From the NCBI RefSeq assembly GCF_007625205.1, contig NZ_VMNI01000001.1, positions 62,001-126,000 of the forward strand: 64,000 nucleotides of DNA, written 5' to 3'. A program made the translations under genes and the position numbers. Below are positions 42,379 through 51,288 of the stretch, piece after piece. The stretch comes from Denitromonas ohlonensis. GTDB taxonomy: Bacteria > Pseudomonadota > Gammaproteobacteria > Burkholderiales > Rhodocyclaceae. Below the pieces are notes generated by a model, which did not search any database, was not told where the DNA came from, and worked only from the letters and a program-made list of their open reading frames with translations. How positions within the stretch are numbered: position 1 is the stretch's first letter; each line of letters begins with the position of its first letter.

Positions 42379-42564
42379 GCATCGCCGTAACGGCTTGCCG
42401 CCGGTCGATCGCCCGTTTCACGCCTTCTCATCCGCGTCCCCCCCCCTGAACGCGACACGCCCACGCTTCTCGATCTGGCGTCAAACGGCACCCGTTTCCA
42501 CCAAGAACAAATTTTCGCGGCCCCTCGCATCCGTCATGAATGTGTGGCATGATCCGCCGCATGT

Positions 42565-42760
42565 GATCAGGTGTCCCCGCGCTTCGGCAAGGGGATTAAA
42601 CGGGAAGTCGGTGAGTTTTCAGGCCTTTGGCCGGAGCGATCCCGACACTGCCCCCGCAACGGTAATCGAGTCAAACATCGCGACATGCCACTGTGCCAAC
42701 GCACGGGAAGGCGCGATGTCGGCGCAACAACGCCACTCGAGAGTCCGGAGACCGGCCCGA
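42565..42760 (+). ncRNA. Cobalamin riboswitch
   Basis: All conserved parts of the cobalamin aptamer are present in order: AGGTGTCC (42569), GGGATTAAACGGGAAGTCGG with GTGAG (about 42591-42616), CCGACACTGCCCCCGCAACG with GTAATCG, GCCACTG (B12 box, 42688), GGGAAGGCG, and GCCACTCGAGAGTCCGGAGA near 42732. It binds adenosyl- or another cobalamin and lowers expression of the cobalamin operon that starts at 42890. A hairpin against the ribosome-binding site downstream suggests translational control. Confidence 0.95.
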
Positions 42761-42861
42761 CGCAAACGAGCGGCATCGCGGCGGGCGATCCAGCGGGCAA
42801 CCGGCACATCCGTGCGGCTTCTGCCAACTGACTTCCTCTGCATGTCGTAACGATCCACTTT

Positions 42862-42885
42862 GCACGCGGGTGAGCGTGCGGAGAG
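42862..42885 (+). promoter_or_regulatory. Expression-platform hairpin abutting the ribosome-binding site
   Basis: GCACGC-GGGTGA-GCGTGC (42862-42879) is a perfect 6-bp stem directly followed by the ribosome site GGAGAG (42880-42885) and, 4 nt later, the ATG. It is a likely part of the riboswitch's on/off step, although the competing pairing could not be worked out by eye. Confidence 0.45.
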
Positions 42886-42889
42886 ACAC

Positions 42890-44209
42890 ATGACGCCTGC
42901 AGATTCATCGGCCGCGGTCCACCCCTGCCCGGCCCTCCTCATCGCCGCCCCGGCCTCCGGCCAGGGCAAAACCACCGCCACCGCCGCGCTGGCCCGCTGG
43001 CATACCCGCCAGGGGCGCCGGGTGCGCGTATTCAAGGCCGGTCCCGATTTTCTCGACCCCATGATCCTGGCCCAGGCCTGCGGCCAGCCGGTGTATCAGC
43101 TCGACCTGTGGATGGGCGGTGAAGATCATTGCCGCGCCCTGCTGCACCAAGCCGCCGCCGAGGCCGACCTGATCCTGGTCGAAGGCGTGATGGGCCTGCA
43201 CGACGGCATCGCCTCCAGCGCGTCGCTGGCCGACACCCTCGGCCTGCCGGTGCTGGCCGTGATCGACGGCTCGGCCATGGCCCAGACCTTCGGCGCCATC
43301 GCGCTCGGGCTGGCGCGCTACCGGCCGTCGCTCAACTTCTACGGCGTGCTCGCCAACCGCGTCGGCAGTCCCGGCCATGCCGAGATGCTGCGCGAGTCTC
43401 TGCCTGCCGACATGGCCTGGCTCGGTGCCCTACCGCGCAACGCTGACGCCGCCCTACCCTCGCGCCACCTCGGCCTGGTCCAGGCCGACGAGATCGCCGA
43501 CCTGACGCAGCGCATCGACCGCGCCGCCGACGCGCTCGACGCCGCCAACCCGCCGCTACCTGCCCCGGTCGCGTTCAACGCGTCGCCGCACGCACCGACC
43601 CCGCGCCTGCTCGACGGCATCACCATCGCCGTCGCCCGCGACGCCGCCTTCGCCTTCCTCTACCCCGCCAACCTCGACACCTTGCGAGCGCTGGGCGCCG
43701 AACTATGCTTTTTCTCGCCACTGAGTGACGCCGGACTACCCCGCGCCGACGCGCTCTACCTGCCTGGTGGCTATCCCGAACTGCACCTGAACGCCCTCGC
43801 CGCCAATCGCAGCCTCGTCCTCGCGGTACACGCGCACCATCGGAGCGGCAAACCCATCGTCGCCGAATGCGGCGGCATGCTGGCCTTGCTTGATGCGCTC
43901 ACCGACCACCAAGGCCATCGCACCAGCCTGATCGGCCTGCTCCCCGGCGAGGCCAGCATGGCCAAGCGCCTGGTCAACCTGGGCATGCACAGCGTGCTGC
44001 TGCCGGAGGGCGAAGTACGCGGCCACACCTTTCACCACGCCCAGGCGAACTGCCTGCGCGCGCCGCACGACCACAGCATCGCCCAGCGCCACAACGGCAC
44101 ACCCGAACCCATTTACCGCGATGGCCGGCTGTTTGCCTCTTTCGTCCATCTGTACTTCCCTTCCAACCCGGCCGCCATCGCGGCTTTGTTCACCCCGCAA
44201 CTTTCCTAA
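42890..44209 (+). CDS. cbiA: Cobyrinate a,c-diamide synthase
   Basis: A 439-aa ATP- and glutamine-dependent amidase (CbiA/CobB). N-terminal P-loop APASGQGKTT (about residues 22-31), VEGVMGLHDG, and a C-terminal class I glutaminase-like domain with LPGGYPELH and catalytic Cys in VAECGGMLAL; final His in TFHHAQ. It amidates the a and c side chains of cobyrinate. ATG 42890 follows GGAGAG. First gene after the riboswitch. Confidence 0.94.
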   Translation: MTPADSSAAVHPCPALLIAAPASGQGKTTATAALARWHTRQGRRVRVFKAGPDFLDPMILAQACGQPVYQLDLWMGGEDHCRALLHQAAAEADLILVEGVMGLHDGIASSASLADTLGLPVLAVIDGSAMAQTFGAIALGLARYRPSLNFYGVLANRVGSPGHAEMLRESLPADMAWLGALPRNADAALPSRHLGLVQADEIADLTQRIDRAADALDAANPPLPAPVAFNASPHAPTPRLLDGITIAVARDAAFAFLYPANLDTLRALGAELCFFSPLSDAGLPRADALYLPGGYPELHLNALAANRSLVLAVHAHHRSGKPIVAECGGMLALLDALTDHQGHRTSLIGLLPGEASMAKRLVNLGMHSVLLPEGEVRGHTFHHAQANCLRAPHDHSIAQRHNGTPEPIYRDGRLFASFVHLYFPSNPAAIAALFTPQLS

Positions 44210-44226
44210 GCCCGACAGGAGTCACC

Positions 44227-44856
44227 ATGCATATCGAACCCGGCATGCTCGCGCAAGCCAAGATCCTCTTCGCCTCCGTATCGGCCAGCGGCGTTCTCGC
44301 CGCCCATGCCATCGTACTTTTCAGACAGCCCGCACTGATCCTGCGCACCGTGCTGGCGGCCGTGTTCTTCTCGCTCTTCATGCAGAGCTTCCACCTGCCG
44401 GTCGGCCCGTCCGAGCTGCACTTCGTCGGCGCCATGCCGATCTACCTGACCCTCGGCTTCGTGCCAACCCTGCTCGGGTTCGGCCTCGGCCTGCTGGTAC
44501 AGGGCCTGCTGTTTGAACCCACCGACCTGCTGCACCTGGGCGTCAACACCCTGTCGCTGGCCGTGCCGCTGATGGTGCTGCATCACACCGTCGGCAAGCG
44601 CATCCAGACACTGAGCATCGCCAACATCCTCAAACTCGACGCCCTCTACTACACCGGCGTCACCGTCATGGTCGGCTTCTGGCTCATGCTGGGCGAAGTG
44701 GCCACGCCGCTGGCCGCCTGGGCCACGTTTGCCTCGTCCTACCTGGCCATCGTTGCCATCGAACCGCTGCTCACGCTGGCCACCGTGCGCCTGCTGAAAC
44801 GCCACGCCGACCGTCCGGCGATGCGCCTGTGCTTCGATCTGGCGGGTCGCACATGA
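44227..44856 (+). CDS. cbiM: CbiM-like cobalt transport permease
   Basis: A 209-aa membrane protein with six or so helices beginning MHIEPGML, the N-terminal His/metal-coordinating start typical of CbiM-type ECF substrate subunits (usual MHIPDG). QSFHLPVGPSELHFVGAMP is another conserved region. It should take up Co2+. CbiN, CbiQ and CbiO are not encoded nearby, so it either works alone at low rate or borrows components. Its stop overlaps the next start by ATGA. Confidence 0.78.
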   Translation: MHIEPGMLAQAKILFASVSASGVLAAHAIVLFRQPALILRTVLAAVFFSLFMQSFHLPVGPSELHFVGAMPIYLTLGFVPTLLGFGLGLLVQGLLFEPTDLLHLGVNTLSLAVPLMVLHHTVGKRIQTLSIANILKLDALYYTGVTVMVGFWLMLGEVATPLAAWATFASSYLAIVAIEPLLTLATVRLLKRHADRPAMRLCFDLAGRT

Positions 44857-45647
44857 GTGGAACGGTATGGTTCGTCGGCGCCGGTCCGGGTGACCCGGAC
44901 CTGATCACCGTCAAGGGCCGCAGCCTGCTCGAACAGGCCGGCGCGGTGCTTTACGCCGGCTCACTGGTCGACCGCGCGGCCACCCGCTTCACGCCCGCCG
45001 GCTGCGAGATCCGCGACTCCAAGGGCATGACGCTGGAGCAGATCTGCGCCTGGCTGATCGACGCCGCCGCACGCCATCCCGTGGTGGTGCGCCTGCAGAC
45101 CGGCGACCCCGGCCTGTACGGCGCGCTCACCGAAATGACCCGCCCGCTCGACGCCGCTGCCGTGCCCTGGGCGGTGGTGCCGGGCGTGTCCTCGGCCATG
45201 GCCTCGGCCGCGGCCGCCGGCGAGACGCTGACCCTGCCGGAAGTGACGCAGACGGTGATCCTCACCCGCGTGGCCGGGCGCACACCCATGCCCGCGGGCG
45301 AAGACCTCGCCGCGCTGGCCGCGCACCGCAGCACGCTGTGCATTTTCCTGTCGATCACCTTGCTCGACACCGTGCAGGCCGAGCTACGCGCCGCCGGCTG
45401 GCCGGAGGACGCGCCCATCGTGGTGGTGCAGAAGGCCAGCTGGCCGGGCGCCGAGCAGATCGTGCGCGGTACGCTGTCCGACATCGCCACCCGCTGCGCC
45501 GAGGCCGGCATCACCAGCCAGGCCATGATCATCGCCAGCCCCGCGCTGGGCGCCCGCCACTGGCCCGACATCGCCCGCAGCAAGCTCTACGACCCCAGCT
45601 TCAGCCACCGCTTCCGCCGCGCCAGCGCGGCCGAGGACACCCCATGA
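44853..45647 (+). CDS. cbiF: (Cobalt-)precorrin-4 C11-methyltransferase
   Basis: A 264-aa SAM-dependent methyltransferase of the tetrapyrrole methylase fold: GAGPGDPDLITVKG (SAM loop), LQTGDPGLYGALTEM, VPGVSSAMASAAAAG and the C-terminal SKLYDPSFSHRFR characteristic of CbiF/CobM. It methylates C-11 of the corrin ring. ATG 44853 is chosen from the overlap with cbiM (ATGA); an upstream start at 44829 is possible. Confidence 0.93.
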   Translation: MSGTVWFVGAGPGDPDLITVKGRSLLEQAGAVLYAGSLVDRAATRFTPAGCEIRDSKGMTLEQICAWLIDAAARHPVVVRLQTGDPGLYGALTEMTRPLDAAAVPWAVVPGVSSAMASAAAAGETLTLPEVTQTVILTRVAGRTPMPAGEDLAALAAHRSTLCIFLSITLLDTVQAELRAAGWPEDAPIVVVQKASWPGAEQIVRGTLSDIATRCAEAGITSQAMIIASPALGARHWPDIARSKLYDPSFSHRFRRASAAEDTP

Positions 45648-46522
45648 ACGACACCACCGTCCTGCTCGTCGGCCACGGCTCGCGCAACCCGGCCGGCAAT
45701 ACCGAAATCGAACGCTTCGCCGCGCAGTGGCGCGCCCGCCGGCCCGACTGGCGCATTGAGGTGTGCTTCATCGAGTACGCCGAGGTGCTACTCGATGCCG
45801 GTCTCGACCGCGCCGCGCACAATGCCCGCCGCGTCATCACCCTGCCCTTCATCCTCAACGCCGCCGGCCATGTGAAGATGGAGCTGCCCGCCGCCATCGA
45901 ACGCGCCCGGCAGCGCCACCGGGGCGTGCATTTCGCCTGCGCGCGCCACCTCGGCATGGGCCGCGAGATCCTCGGCGTGCTGCAAGCCCAGCTCGACCGC
46001 CTGATGGCCGAACTGCACCACCCCGATCCGCGCACCACCGGCGTCATTCTGCTCGGCCGCGGCTCATCCGACGCCGGCGCCAACGGCGAGCTGGCCAAGC
46101 TGGCGCGCTGGCTGTTCGAGGACAGCGACCACGACCTGGTCGACCTGGCCTTCACCAGCATCACCTGGCCCCGGCTGGAATCCGTGGTGCAACGCCAGGT
46201 GCGCCTGGGCATGTCGCAGATCGCCATCGTGCCGGTGTACCTGTTCAGCGGCGTGCTGATGGACCGCATCGGCGCGCAGCTCGTCCGCCTGCGCCAGCAA
46301 TACCCCGACGTCGCCTTCGCGCTCGGCGGCGCCTTCGGCTTCGACGCCGGCGTGTTCGACCTGGTCGACGCCCGCGCCCTCGGCGCCGGGGCCACCGAAG
46401 GCGGCCTGCTCGAATGCGACGGCTGCAAATACCGCCTCGCCGCCGAAGCCGAGCATCTGCACGACCACAGCCATACCCACACCGGCCACGGTCACGACCA
46501 TCACCACCACGCACACGCCTGA
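45644..46522 (+). CDS. cbiX: Sirohydrochlorin cobaltochelatase, long form, His-rich tail
   Basis: A 292-aa chelatase with two CbiX-like halves. VLLVGHGSRNPAG holds catalytic His11 and LPFILNAAGHVKMELP the second His; the second half repeats the fold with ILLGRGSSD and VPVYLFSGVLMDRI. Cobalt insertion at sirohydrochlorin makes this an early-insertion (oxygen-independent) pathway. The tail after residue 268 is extremely His-rich (HDHSHTHTGHGHDHHHH), suggesting metal storage. Start overlaps the cbiF stop by ATGA. Confidence 0.9.
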   Translation: MNDTTVLLVGHGSRNPAGNTEIERFAAQWRARRPDWRIEVCFIEYAEVLLDAGLDRAAHNARRVITLPFILNAAGHVKMELPAAIERARQRHRGVHFACARHLGMGREILGVLQAQLDRLMAELHHPDPRTTGVILLGRGSSDAGANGELAKLARWLFEDSDHDLVDLAFTSITWPRLESVVQRQVRLGMSQIAIVPVYLFSGVLMDRIGAQLVRLRQQYPDVAFALGGAFGFDAGVFDLVDARALGAGATEGGLLECDGCKYRLAAEAEHLHDHSHTHTGHGHDHHHHAHA

Positions 46523-46526
46523 GCCC

Positions 46527-47201
46527 ATGACCGCCAACACCGTTACCGAACAGCTCACCGCCGCCGGCCGCGCCATCGAGCACGACTCGTTCTCGATCAT
46601 CGACGCCGAGGTCGGCCCGCACGCCTACCGCGCCGACCAGTGGCCGGTGGTGCGCCGCATGATCCACGCCAATGCCGATTTCGACTTCAACGGGCTGACC
46701 GACTTCCACCCCCAGGCCACCGACGCCGCGCTGGCCGCCATGCTCGGCGGCGCCAGCCGCATCGTCGCCGACGTGGAGATGATCTGCGTCGGCCTGTCGG
46801 CCAGCCGGCTGGCGCACTTCGGCCTTGGCACCCACCAGTTCATCTCCGACGACGACGTCATCGCCCGCGCCCGCGCGGAAGACACCACCCGCGCCGTGCA
46901 GGCCATGCGCAAGGCGCACCGGCTCGGCCTGCTCGACGGCGCCATCGTCGGCATCGGCAACGCACCCACCGCGCTGATCGAGGTCGTGCGCCTGATCCGC
47001 GACGAAGGCGCCCGGCCGGCGCTGGTGGTCGGCATGCCGGTCGGCTTCGTCTCGGCGGCCGAATCCAAGGACTTGATGGCCGAACTGACCGAGGTGCCGT
47101 GGATCGTTATCCGCGGCCGCAAGGGCGGCTCGACCCTGGTGGTGGCGGCGATTCACGCCCTGCTCGGTCTGGCTGAAGCGCGCCAGCGCGAGGCGGCCTG
47201 A
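46527..47201 (+). CDS. cbiC: (Cobalt-)precorrin-8X methylmutase
   Basis: A 224-aa enzyme that shifts the C-11 methyl group to C-12, giving cobyrinic acid. SFSIIDAEVG, RRMIHANADFDF (catalytic His), GNAPTALIEVVRLI and VGMPVGFVSAAESK are standard CbiC/CobH segments. It starts 4 bp after cbiX and ends 7 bp before cbiD. Confidence 0.94.
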   Translation: MTANTVTEQLTAAGRAIEHDSFSIIDAEVGPHAYRADQWPVVRRMIHANADFDFNGLTDFHPQATDAALAAMLGGASRIVADVEMICVGLSASRLAHFGLGTHQFISDDDVIARARAEDTTRAVQAMRKAHRLGLLDGAIVGIGNAPTALIEVVRLIRDEGARPALVVGMPVGFVSAAESKDLMAELTEVPWIVIRGRKGGSTLVVAAIHALLGLAEARQREAA

Positions 47202-47208
47202 TCCGCCG

Positions 47209-48357
47209 ATGAGTGGCCACACGCTCCCCGACAAGGTCCGCAAGGGCGACGCCAGGCGCGACCGCGGCAACCGCACGGGCTTTTCCACCGGCGCCAATTC
47301 AGCCGCCGCGGCGGTGGCGGCCACGCTCGGCCTGGTGCGCGGCGCCGTGCCGGCGGAAGTCGAGACCGTGCTGCCCAACACCCGGCACGTGGTGTTCAAG
47401 ATCACCGACGGGCGCACCGACGGACGCACCGCCCACGCGGTCAGCATCAAGGACGCCGGCGACGACCCCGACGCCACCCATGGCGCGCACCTGACCGCCG
47501 ACGTGCGCCGCATCCCAGGCGGCGGTGGCGAAATCATCCTCAAGGGCGGCCCCGGCGTGGGCGTGGTGACCATGCCCGGCCTCGGGCTCGACGTGGGTGG
47601 CCCGGCCATCAACCCGGTGCCCCGGCGCAACATCGTCGAAAACGTGATGGCCGCCGGCGCCCCCATCCTCGCCGCCGGCGACGCGCTGGAAGTCACCCTC
47701 TCCGTGCCCGGCGGCGAGGAGATGGCCAAGAAGACGCTCAACGCGCGGCTCGGCATCCTCGGCGGCATCTCGATTCTGGGCACCACCGGCATCGTGCGCC
47801 CCTACTCCACCGCCGCCTTCCGCGCCAGCGTGATCCAGGCGGTGGACGTGGCCGCCAACCAGGGCCAGACCACCGTAGTGTTCACCACCGGCGGGCGCAC
47901 CGAAAAATGCGCCATGCGCGAATTCCCCGACCTCGCCGAAGCCTGTTTCGTGCAGATGGGCGACTTCGTCAAGGCCGCCTTCACCACTGCGGTCAAGCAA
48001 GGCATGCAGCACATCATCGTCGGCGCCATGGTCGGCAAGCTCACCAAGATCGGCCAGGGCCTGTCGGTGACCCACGCCTGGCGCGAGGAGATCGACCGCG
48101 AGCTGATCGCCAGCGCCGCCATCGAAGTCGGCGCGCCGGCCGATCTGGTCGAAGAGATCCGCGCCGCCGAAACCGCCCGCTTCGCCGCCGAACGCCTCGC
48201 CGAGCTGGGCCTGGCGGTGGCCTTCCACCGTGCGCTGGCGGCGCGCGCCATCCGCAGCCTGCGCGAACGCTACCCCGGCCCGCACCAGCTCACCGTGCTG
48301 GCCTGCAATTTCGAGGGCAAACCCATCGTCACCGTGAAGGAAGAAGACATTGTCTGA
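47209..48357 (+). CDS. cbiD: Cobalt-precorrin-5B C1-methyltransferase
   Basis: A 382-aa CbiD. GFSTGANSAAAAVAA near residue 25, LGGISILGTTGIVRPYS in the centre and VGAMVGKLTKIGQG in the C-terminal half are its marks. CbiD methylates C-1 and is found only in the oxygen-independent pathway, supporting the class given by cbiX and cbiG. Its end overlaps the following TTG start by 8 bp. Confidence 0.95.
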   Translation: MSGHTLPDKVRKGDARRDRGNRTGFSTGANSAAAAVAATLGLVRGAVPAEVETVLPNTRHVVFKITDGRTDGRTAHAVSIKDAGDDPDATHGAHLTADVRRIPGGGGEIILKGGPGVGVVTMPGLGLDVGGPAINPVPRRNIVENVMAAGAPILAAGDALEVTLSVPGGEEMAKKTLNARLGILGGISILGTTGIVRPYSTAAFRASVIQAVDVAANQGQTTVVFTTGGRTEKCAMREFPDLAEACFVQMGDFVKAAFTTAVKQGMQHIIVGAMVGKLTKIGQGLSVTHAWREEIDRELIASAAIEVGAPADLVEEIRAAETARFAAERLAELGLAVAFHRALAARAIRSLRERYPGPHQLTVLACNFEGKPIVTVKEEDIV

Positions 48358-49627
48358 ACACTGCACCCTCATCGGCATCCTCGACGACGGCTGGGCCGGC
48401 CTGTCCGACACCGCCCGCCAACGCCTCGCCACGGCTGGCCTCGTCATCGGCGCCGGCCGCACGCTGGCCCTGCTCGAGCGCCACCTGTCCGGCACCGCCA
48501 GCGTACGCCCCATGGACGGTGCGCTGGGCAAGGTGCCCGAGTGGATCGCGCAGGCCCACGCCGACGGCCTGAGCACCGTCGTACTCGCCACCGGCGACCC
48601 GCTGTGCCACGGCATGGCGAGTTTTCTGGTGCGCAAGCTCGGCGCCGCGGCGGTGGCCGTGCTGCCCGCGCCGTCCACCTTGCAACTACTCTTCGCCCGG
48701 CTCAAGAAACCGTGGCAAGACGTGGTCATCGGCTCGGTGCACAGCAAGGACGCGGGCGAGTGGATGGCAGGCGCCACGCCAGATCACGGCCTCTACCGCC
48801 TGGTGCGGCAAGTCGCCGAGCACCCGCGCGTGGCCGCCTTCACCGGGCCGGAGAACAGCCCCGACCGCATCGCCCGCGCCCTACTCGCCGCCGGTTTTGA
48901 AGACGCGCGTATCAGCGTGGCCAGCCGGCTGTGCCTGCCGGACGAAGCCGTCTTCGCCGATCTGGCACTGGCCGAGGCGGCGGCCATGCGCTTTGACGAT
49001 CCCAACGTGGTGCTGATCGAACGCGACTCGAATGCCGGGCGCTCCGTGTTCGGTTTCGACGACCTCGACTATGTGCAACGCAGCCCAGAAAAAGGGCTGA
49101 TCACCAAGCTCGAAGCACGCGCCGTGTCGCTGGCCAGGCTCGGCCTGCGCGCCGACAGCATGGTGTGGGACATCGGCGCCGGCTCCGGCTCGGTCGGCCT
49201 GGAAGCGAGCCGCGTGGCCCGCCACGGCCATGTGTGGGCCATCGAGAAAAACGAGGCCGACGCCGCCAACGCGCGCGAGAACGCGCGCCGCTTCGGCGCC
49301 AGCAACTACACGCTGGTGCAGGCGAAGGCACCGGAGCAACTCGCCACCTGGCCCGACCCCGACGCCGTGTTCATCGGCGGCTCGGGCGGCGAGCTGGCCG
49401 CGCTGATCGCGCTGATCCTCACCCGCCTCAAGCCCGGCGGCCGCCTGGTAATGAACTTCGTGACCATCGAAAATCTCGCCACCGCCACCGCCGCGCTGAC
49501 CGCCGCCGGTGCGCGCTGGGACGTCACTCAGCTCTCCGCCGCCCGCAGCCAGCCGATCCTCGAAATGCACCGGCTGGCCGCCCAGAACCCGGTGTGGATC
49601 GTCACCGCGCACAAGGAGTCCGCATGA
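48350..49627 (+). CDS. cbiET: Precorrin-6Y C5,15-methyltransferase/decarboxylase (CbiE-CbiT fusion)
   Basis: A 425-aa fused enzyme. The N-terminal tetrapyrrole methylase part (CbiE, about 1-210) has TGDPLCHGMASFL, and the C-terminal Rossmann methyltransferase part (CbiT, about 235-425) has DIGAGSGSVGLEASR. Together they methylate C-5 and C-15 and decarboxylate the C-12 acetate. The start is TTG 48350, placed by GAAGG 12 nt upstream and by overlap with cbiD; rare initiation codons often indicate reduced translation. Confidence 0.93.
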   Translation: MSEHCTLIGILDDGWAGLSDTARQRLATAGLVIGAGRTLALLERHLSGTASVRPMDGALGKVPEWIAQAHADGLSTVVLATGDPLCHGMASFLVRKLGAAAVAVLPAPSTLQLLFARLKKPWQDVVIGSVHSKDAGEWMAGATPDHGLYRLVRQVAEHPRVAAFTGPENSPDRIARALLAAGFEDARISVASRLCLPDEAVFADLALAEAAAMRFDDPNVVLIERDSNAGRSVFGFDDLDYVQRSPEKGLITKLEARAVSLARLGLRADSMVWDIGAGSGSVGLEASRVARHGHVWAIEKNEADAANARENARRFGASNYTLVQAKAPEQLATWPDPDAVFIGGSGGELAALIALILTRLKPGGRLVMNFVTIENLATATAALTAAGARWDVTQLSAARSQPILEMHRLAAQNPVWIVTAHKESA

Positions 49628-50487
49628 ACCCCGCCCAGCCCACCCATCACCCCATCACGCCTCACCCATCACCGCGCCCCATGGGGCGCCTCATCGGCGT
49701 CTCCCTCGGCCCCGGCGACCCGGAGCTGATCACCCGGCGCGGCTGGGCCGCGCTGCAGTCGGGCGCGCGCTGGGCCTACCCGGTCAAGCGCGCCGAGGAA
49801 CGCTCCTACGCGCTCGACATCGCCGTGCGCGGCGGCCTCGCCGTGCCGGATGACGCCGTCGAACTGGTGTTCCCGATGACCCGCGACGCCGTCGCACTGG
49901 CCAAGGCCTGGGCGCGCGCCGCGGCGCGTACCGTCGAGTTGCTGGCCGAAGGGCGCGACGTGGCCTTCCTGGTCGAGGGCGACGCCTCCACCTACGCCAC
50001 CTTCCGCCATCTGGCCCGCGCCGTGCGCGAGCTGGCGCCCGAAGTGGCGGTGGACACCATCGCCGGGGTCAGCTCCTTTGCCGCGGCCGCCGCCTGCGCC
50101 GACGTGGCGCTGGCCGAGGAAGACGAAACCGTCGCCATCATCCCCGCCGCCTACGGCGTGGGCCTCATCGACCATTTGATCGACGAGTTCGACACCCTGG
50201 TGCTGATGAAGGTGAAGCCGCTGGTGGACGAGATTCTCGACCTGCTCGAACGGCGCGGCCTGCTCGCCACCAGCTGCTTCATCGAAAAGGTCGGTTCGCC
50301 CGAAGAGCGGGTGGTGCACGACATCGCGCGCCTGCGCGGCGAGACGGTGAACTACCTCTCGCTGATGCTGGTGCAGAACCCCAAGCGCGCCCGCGGCGAA
50401 CTGCGTCGCGGCTGCCGCAAGCGCGCCGCATCCGTCGGGCCGGCTTCAACCGGCCTGCCCACTCAACCCATCACCGAGGCGGGCTGA
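49624..50487 (+). CDS. cbiL: (Cobalt-)precorrin-2 C20-methyltransferase
   Basis: A 287-aa SAM methyltransferase. ISVSLGPGDPELITRRG-like loop (VSLGPGDPELITRRGWAAL), FLVEGDASTYATFRHL and VDTIAGVSSFAAAAA are CbiL/CobI motifs. It adds the C-20 methyl that is later lost with ring contraction. ATG 49624 has AAGGAG 6 nt upstream and overlaps cbiET (ATGA), giving a Pro/His-rich leader; ATG 49681 at MGRLIGV would drop it. Confidence 0.93.
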   Translation: MNPAQPTHHPITPHPSPRPMGRLIGVSLGPGDPELITRRGWAALQSGARWAYPVKRAEERSYALDIAVRGGLAVPDDAVELVFPMTRDAVALAKAWARAAARTVELLAEGRDVAFLVEGDASTYATFRHLARAVRELAPEVAVDTIAGVSSFAAAAACADVALAEEDETVAIIPAAYGVGLIDHLIDEFDTLVLMKVKPLVDEILDLLERRGLLATSCFIEKVGSPEERVVHDIARLRGETVNYLSLMLVQNPKRARGELRRGCRKRAASVGPASTGLPTQPITEAG

Positions 50488-50505
50488 AACCCGCCCGACA
50501 AGAAA

Positions 50506-51288
50506 ATGACCCCACTCCCCTTCGCCAATGACCGCATCGCGGTCGTCTCCATCACCCGCCACGGCATCGCCCTGGCCGGCCGCATCACACGTGCCCTGCC
50601 CGGCGCCCACCTCTTCGCTCCGGCCAAGTTCCGCGACATCGCCGAGGCCGCCGCGCCCGGCAGGGCGGCCTGCTACGAGGGCAAGACGGCCGACCAGATT
50701 CCGGGCCTGTTCAAGGCCTTCGACGCTATCGTGGCCGTGGTTTCGCTCGGCGCCATGGTGCGCCTGATCGCCCCGCACCTGGGCGACAAGGAAAGCGACC
50801 CCGGCGTGGTGGCGCTCGACGAGGCCGGCCGCTTCGCCATCCCCATGCTCTCCGGCCACCTGGGCGGCGCCAACGCACTGGCCGGCGCGGTGGCCGAGGC
50901 CATCGGCGCGCAGGCCGTGCTCACCACCGCCTCCGATGCGCGCCAGACCCTGGCCGTCGACCTGCTCGGCCGCGAGCTGGGCTGGCGCTTCGAGGCCAGC
51001 AAGGCGGTGATCGTCAAGACCAGCGCTGCGGTGGTCAATGACGCGCCCATTGCGGTGGTGCAGGAAGCCGGCAGCGCCGACTGGTGGCGCGGCCACGCCA
51101 ACGGCCGCAGCGGCGCCTTGCCCGGCAACATCCAGGTGGTCGAGCACATCGACGCCGTCGATCCGCAGCGCCACGGCGCCGTGCTGTGGATCACCCATCG
51201 CCACACCGGCGAGCTGCCCGCCGCGCTGTACACCGCCATCGCCGACCGGCTGGTGGTCTACCGCCCCACGCCGGAGGCGGCCGGATGA
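50506..51288 (+). CDS. cbiG: CbiG, N-terminal and central domains
   Basis: A 260-aa part of cobalt-precorrin-5A hydrolase, which opens the delta-lactone and releases acetaldehyde. VSITRHGIALAGRI at the start, FDAIVAVVSLGAMVRLIAP and MLSGHLGGANALA are CbiG N-terminal and central features. The C-terminal domain is on a separate gene that overlaps by ATGA, so CbiG is encoded in two pieces. Confidence 0.9.
   Translation: MTPLPFANDRIAVVSITRHGIALAGRITRALPGAHLFAPAKFRDIAEAAAPGRAACYEGKTADQIPGLFKAFDAIVAVVSLGAMVRLIAPHLGDKESDPGVVALDEAGRFAIPMLSGHLGGANALAGAVAEAIGAQAVLTTASDARQTLAVDLLGRELGWRFEASKAVIVKTSAAVVNDAPIAVVQEAGSADWWRGHANGRSGALPGNIQVVEHIDAVDPQRHGAVLWITHRHTGELPAALYTAIADRLVVYRPTPEAAG

Noticed and set aside
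42310-42564. A tRNA-like fold or small gene between the phosphohexomutase gene and the riboswitch
   Set aside because: Only a stem-loop at 42346-42378 is visible; no cloverleaf arms, T-loop consensus or CCA end, and no frame with ribosome site.
44829-44852. Longer start for cbiF (MLRSGGSH)
   Set aside because: ATG 44853 overlaps the cbiM stop in the ATGA form used throughout the operon, and homology starts right after it.
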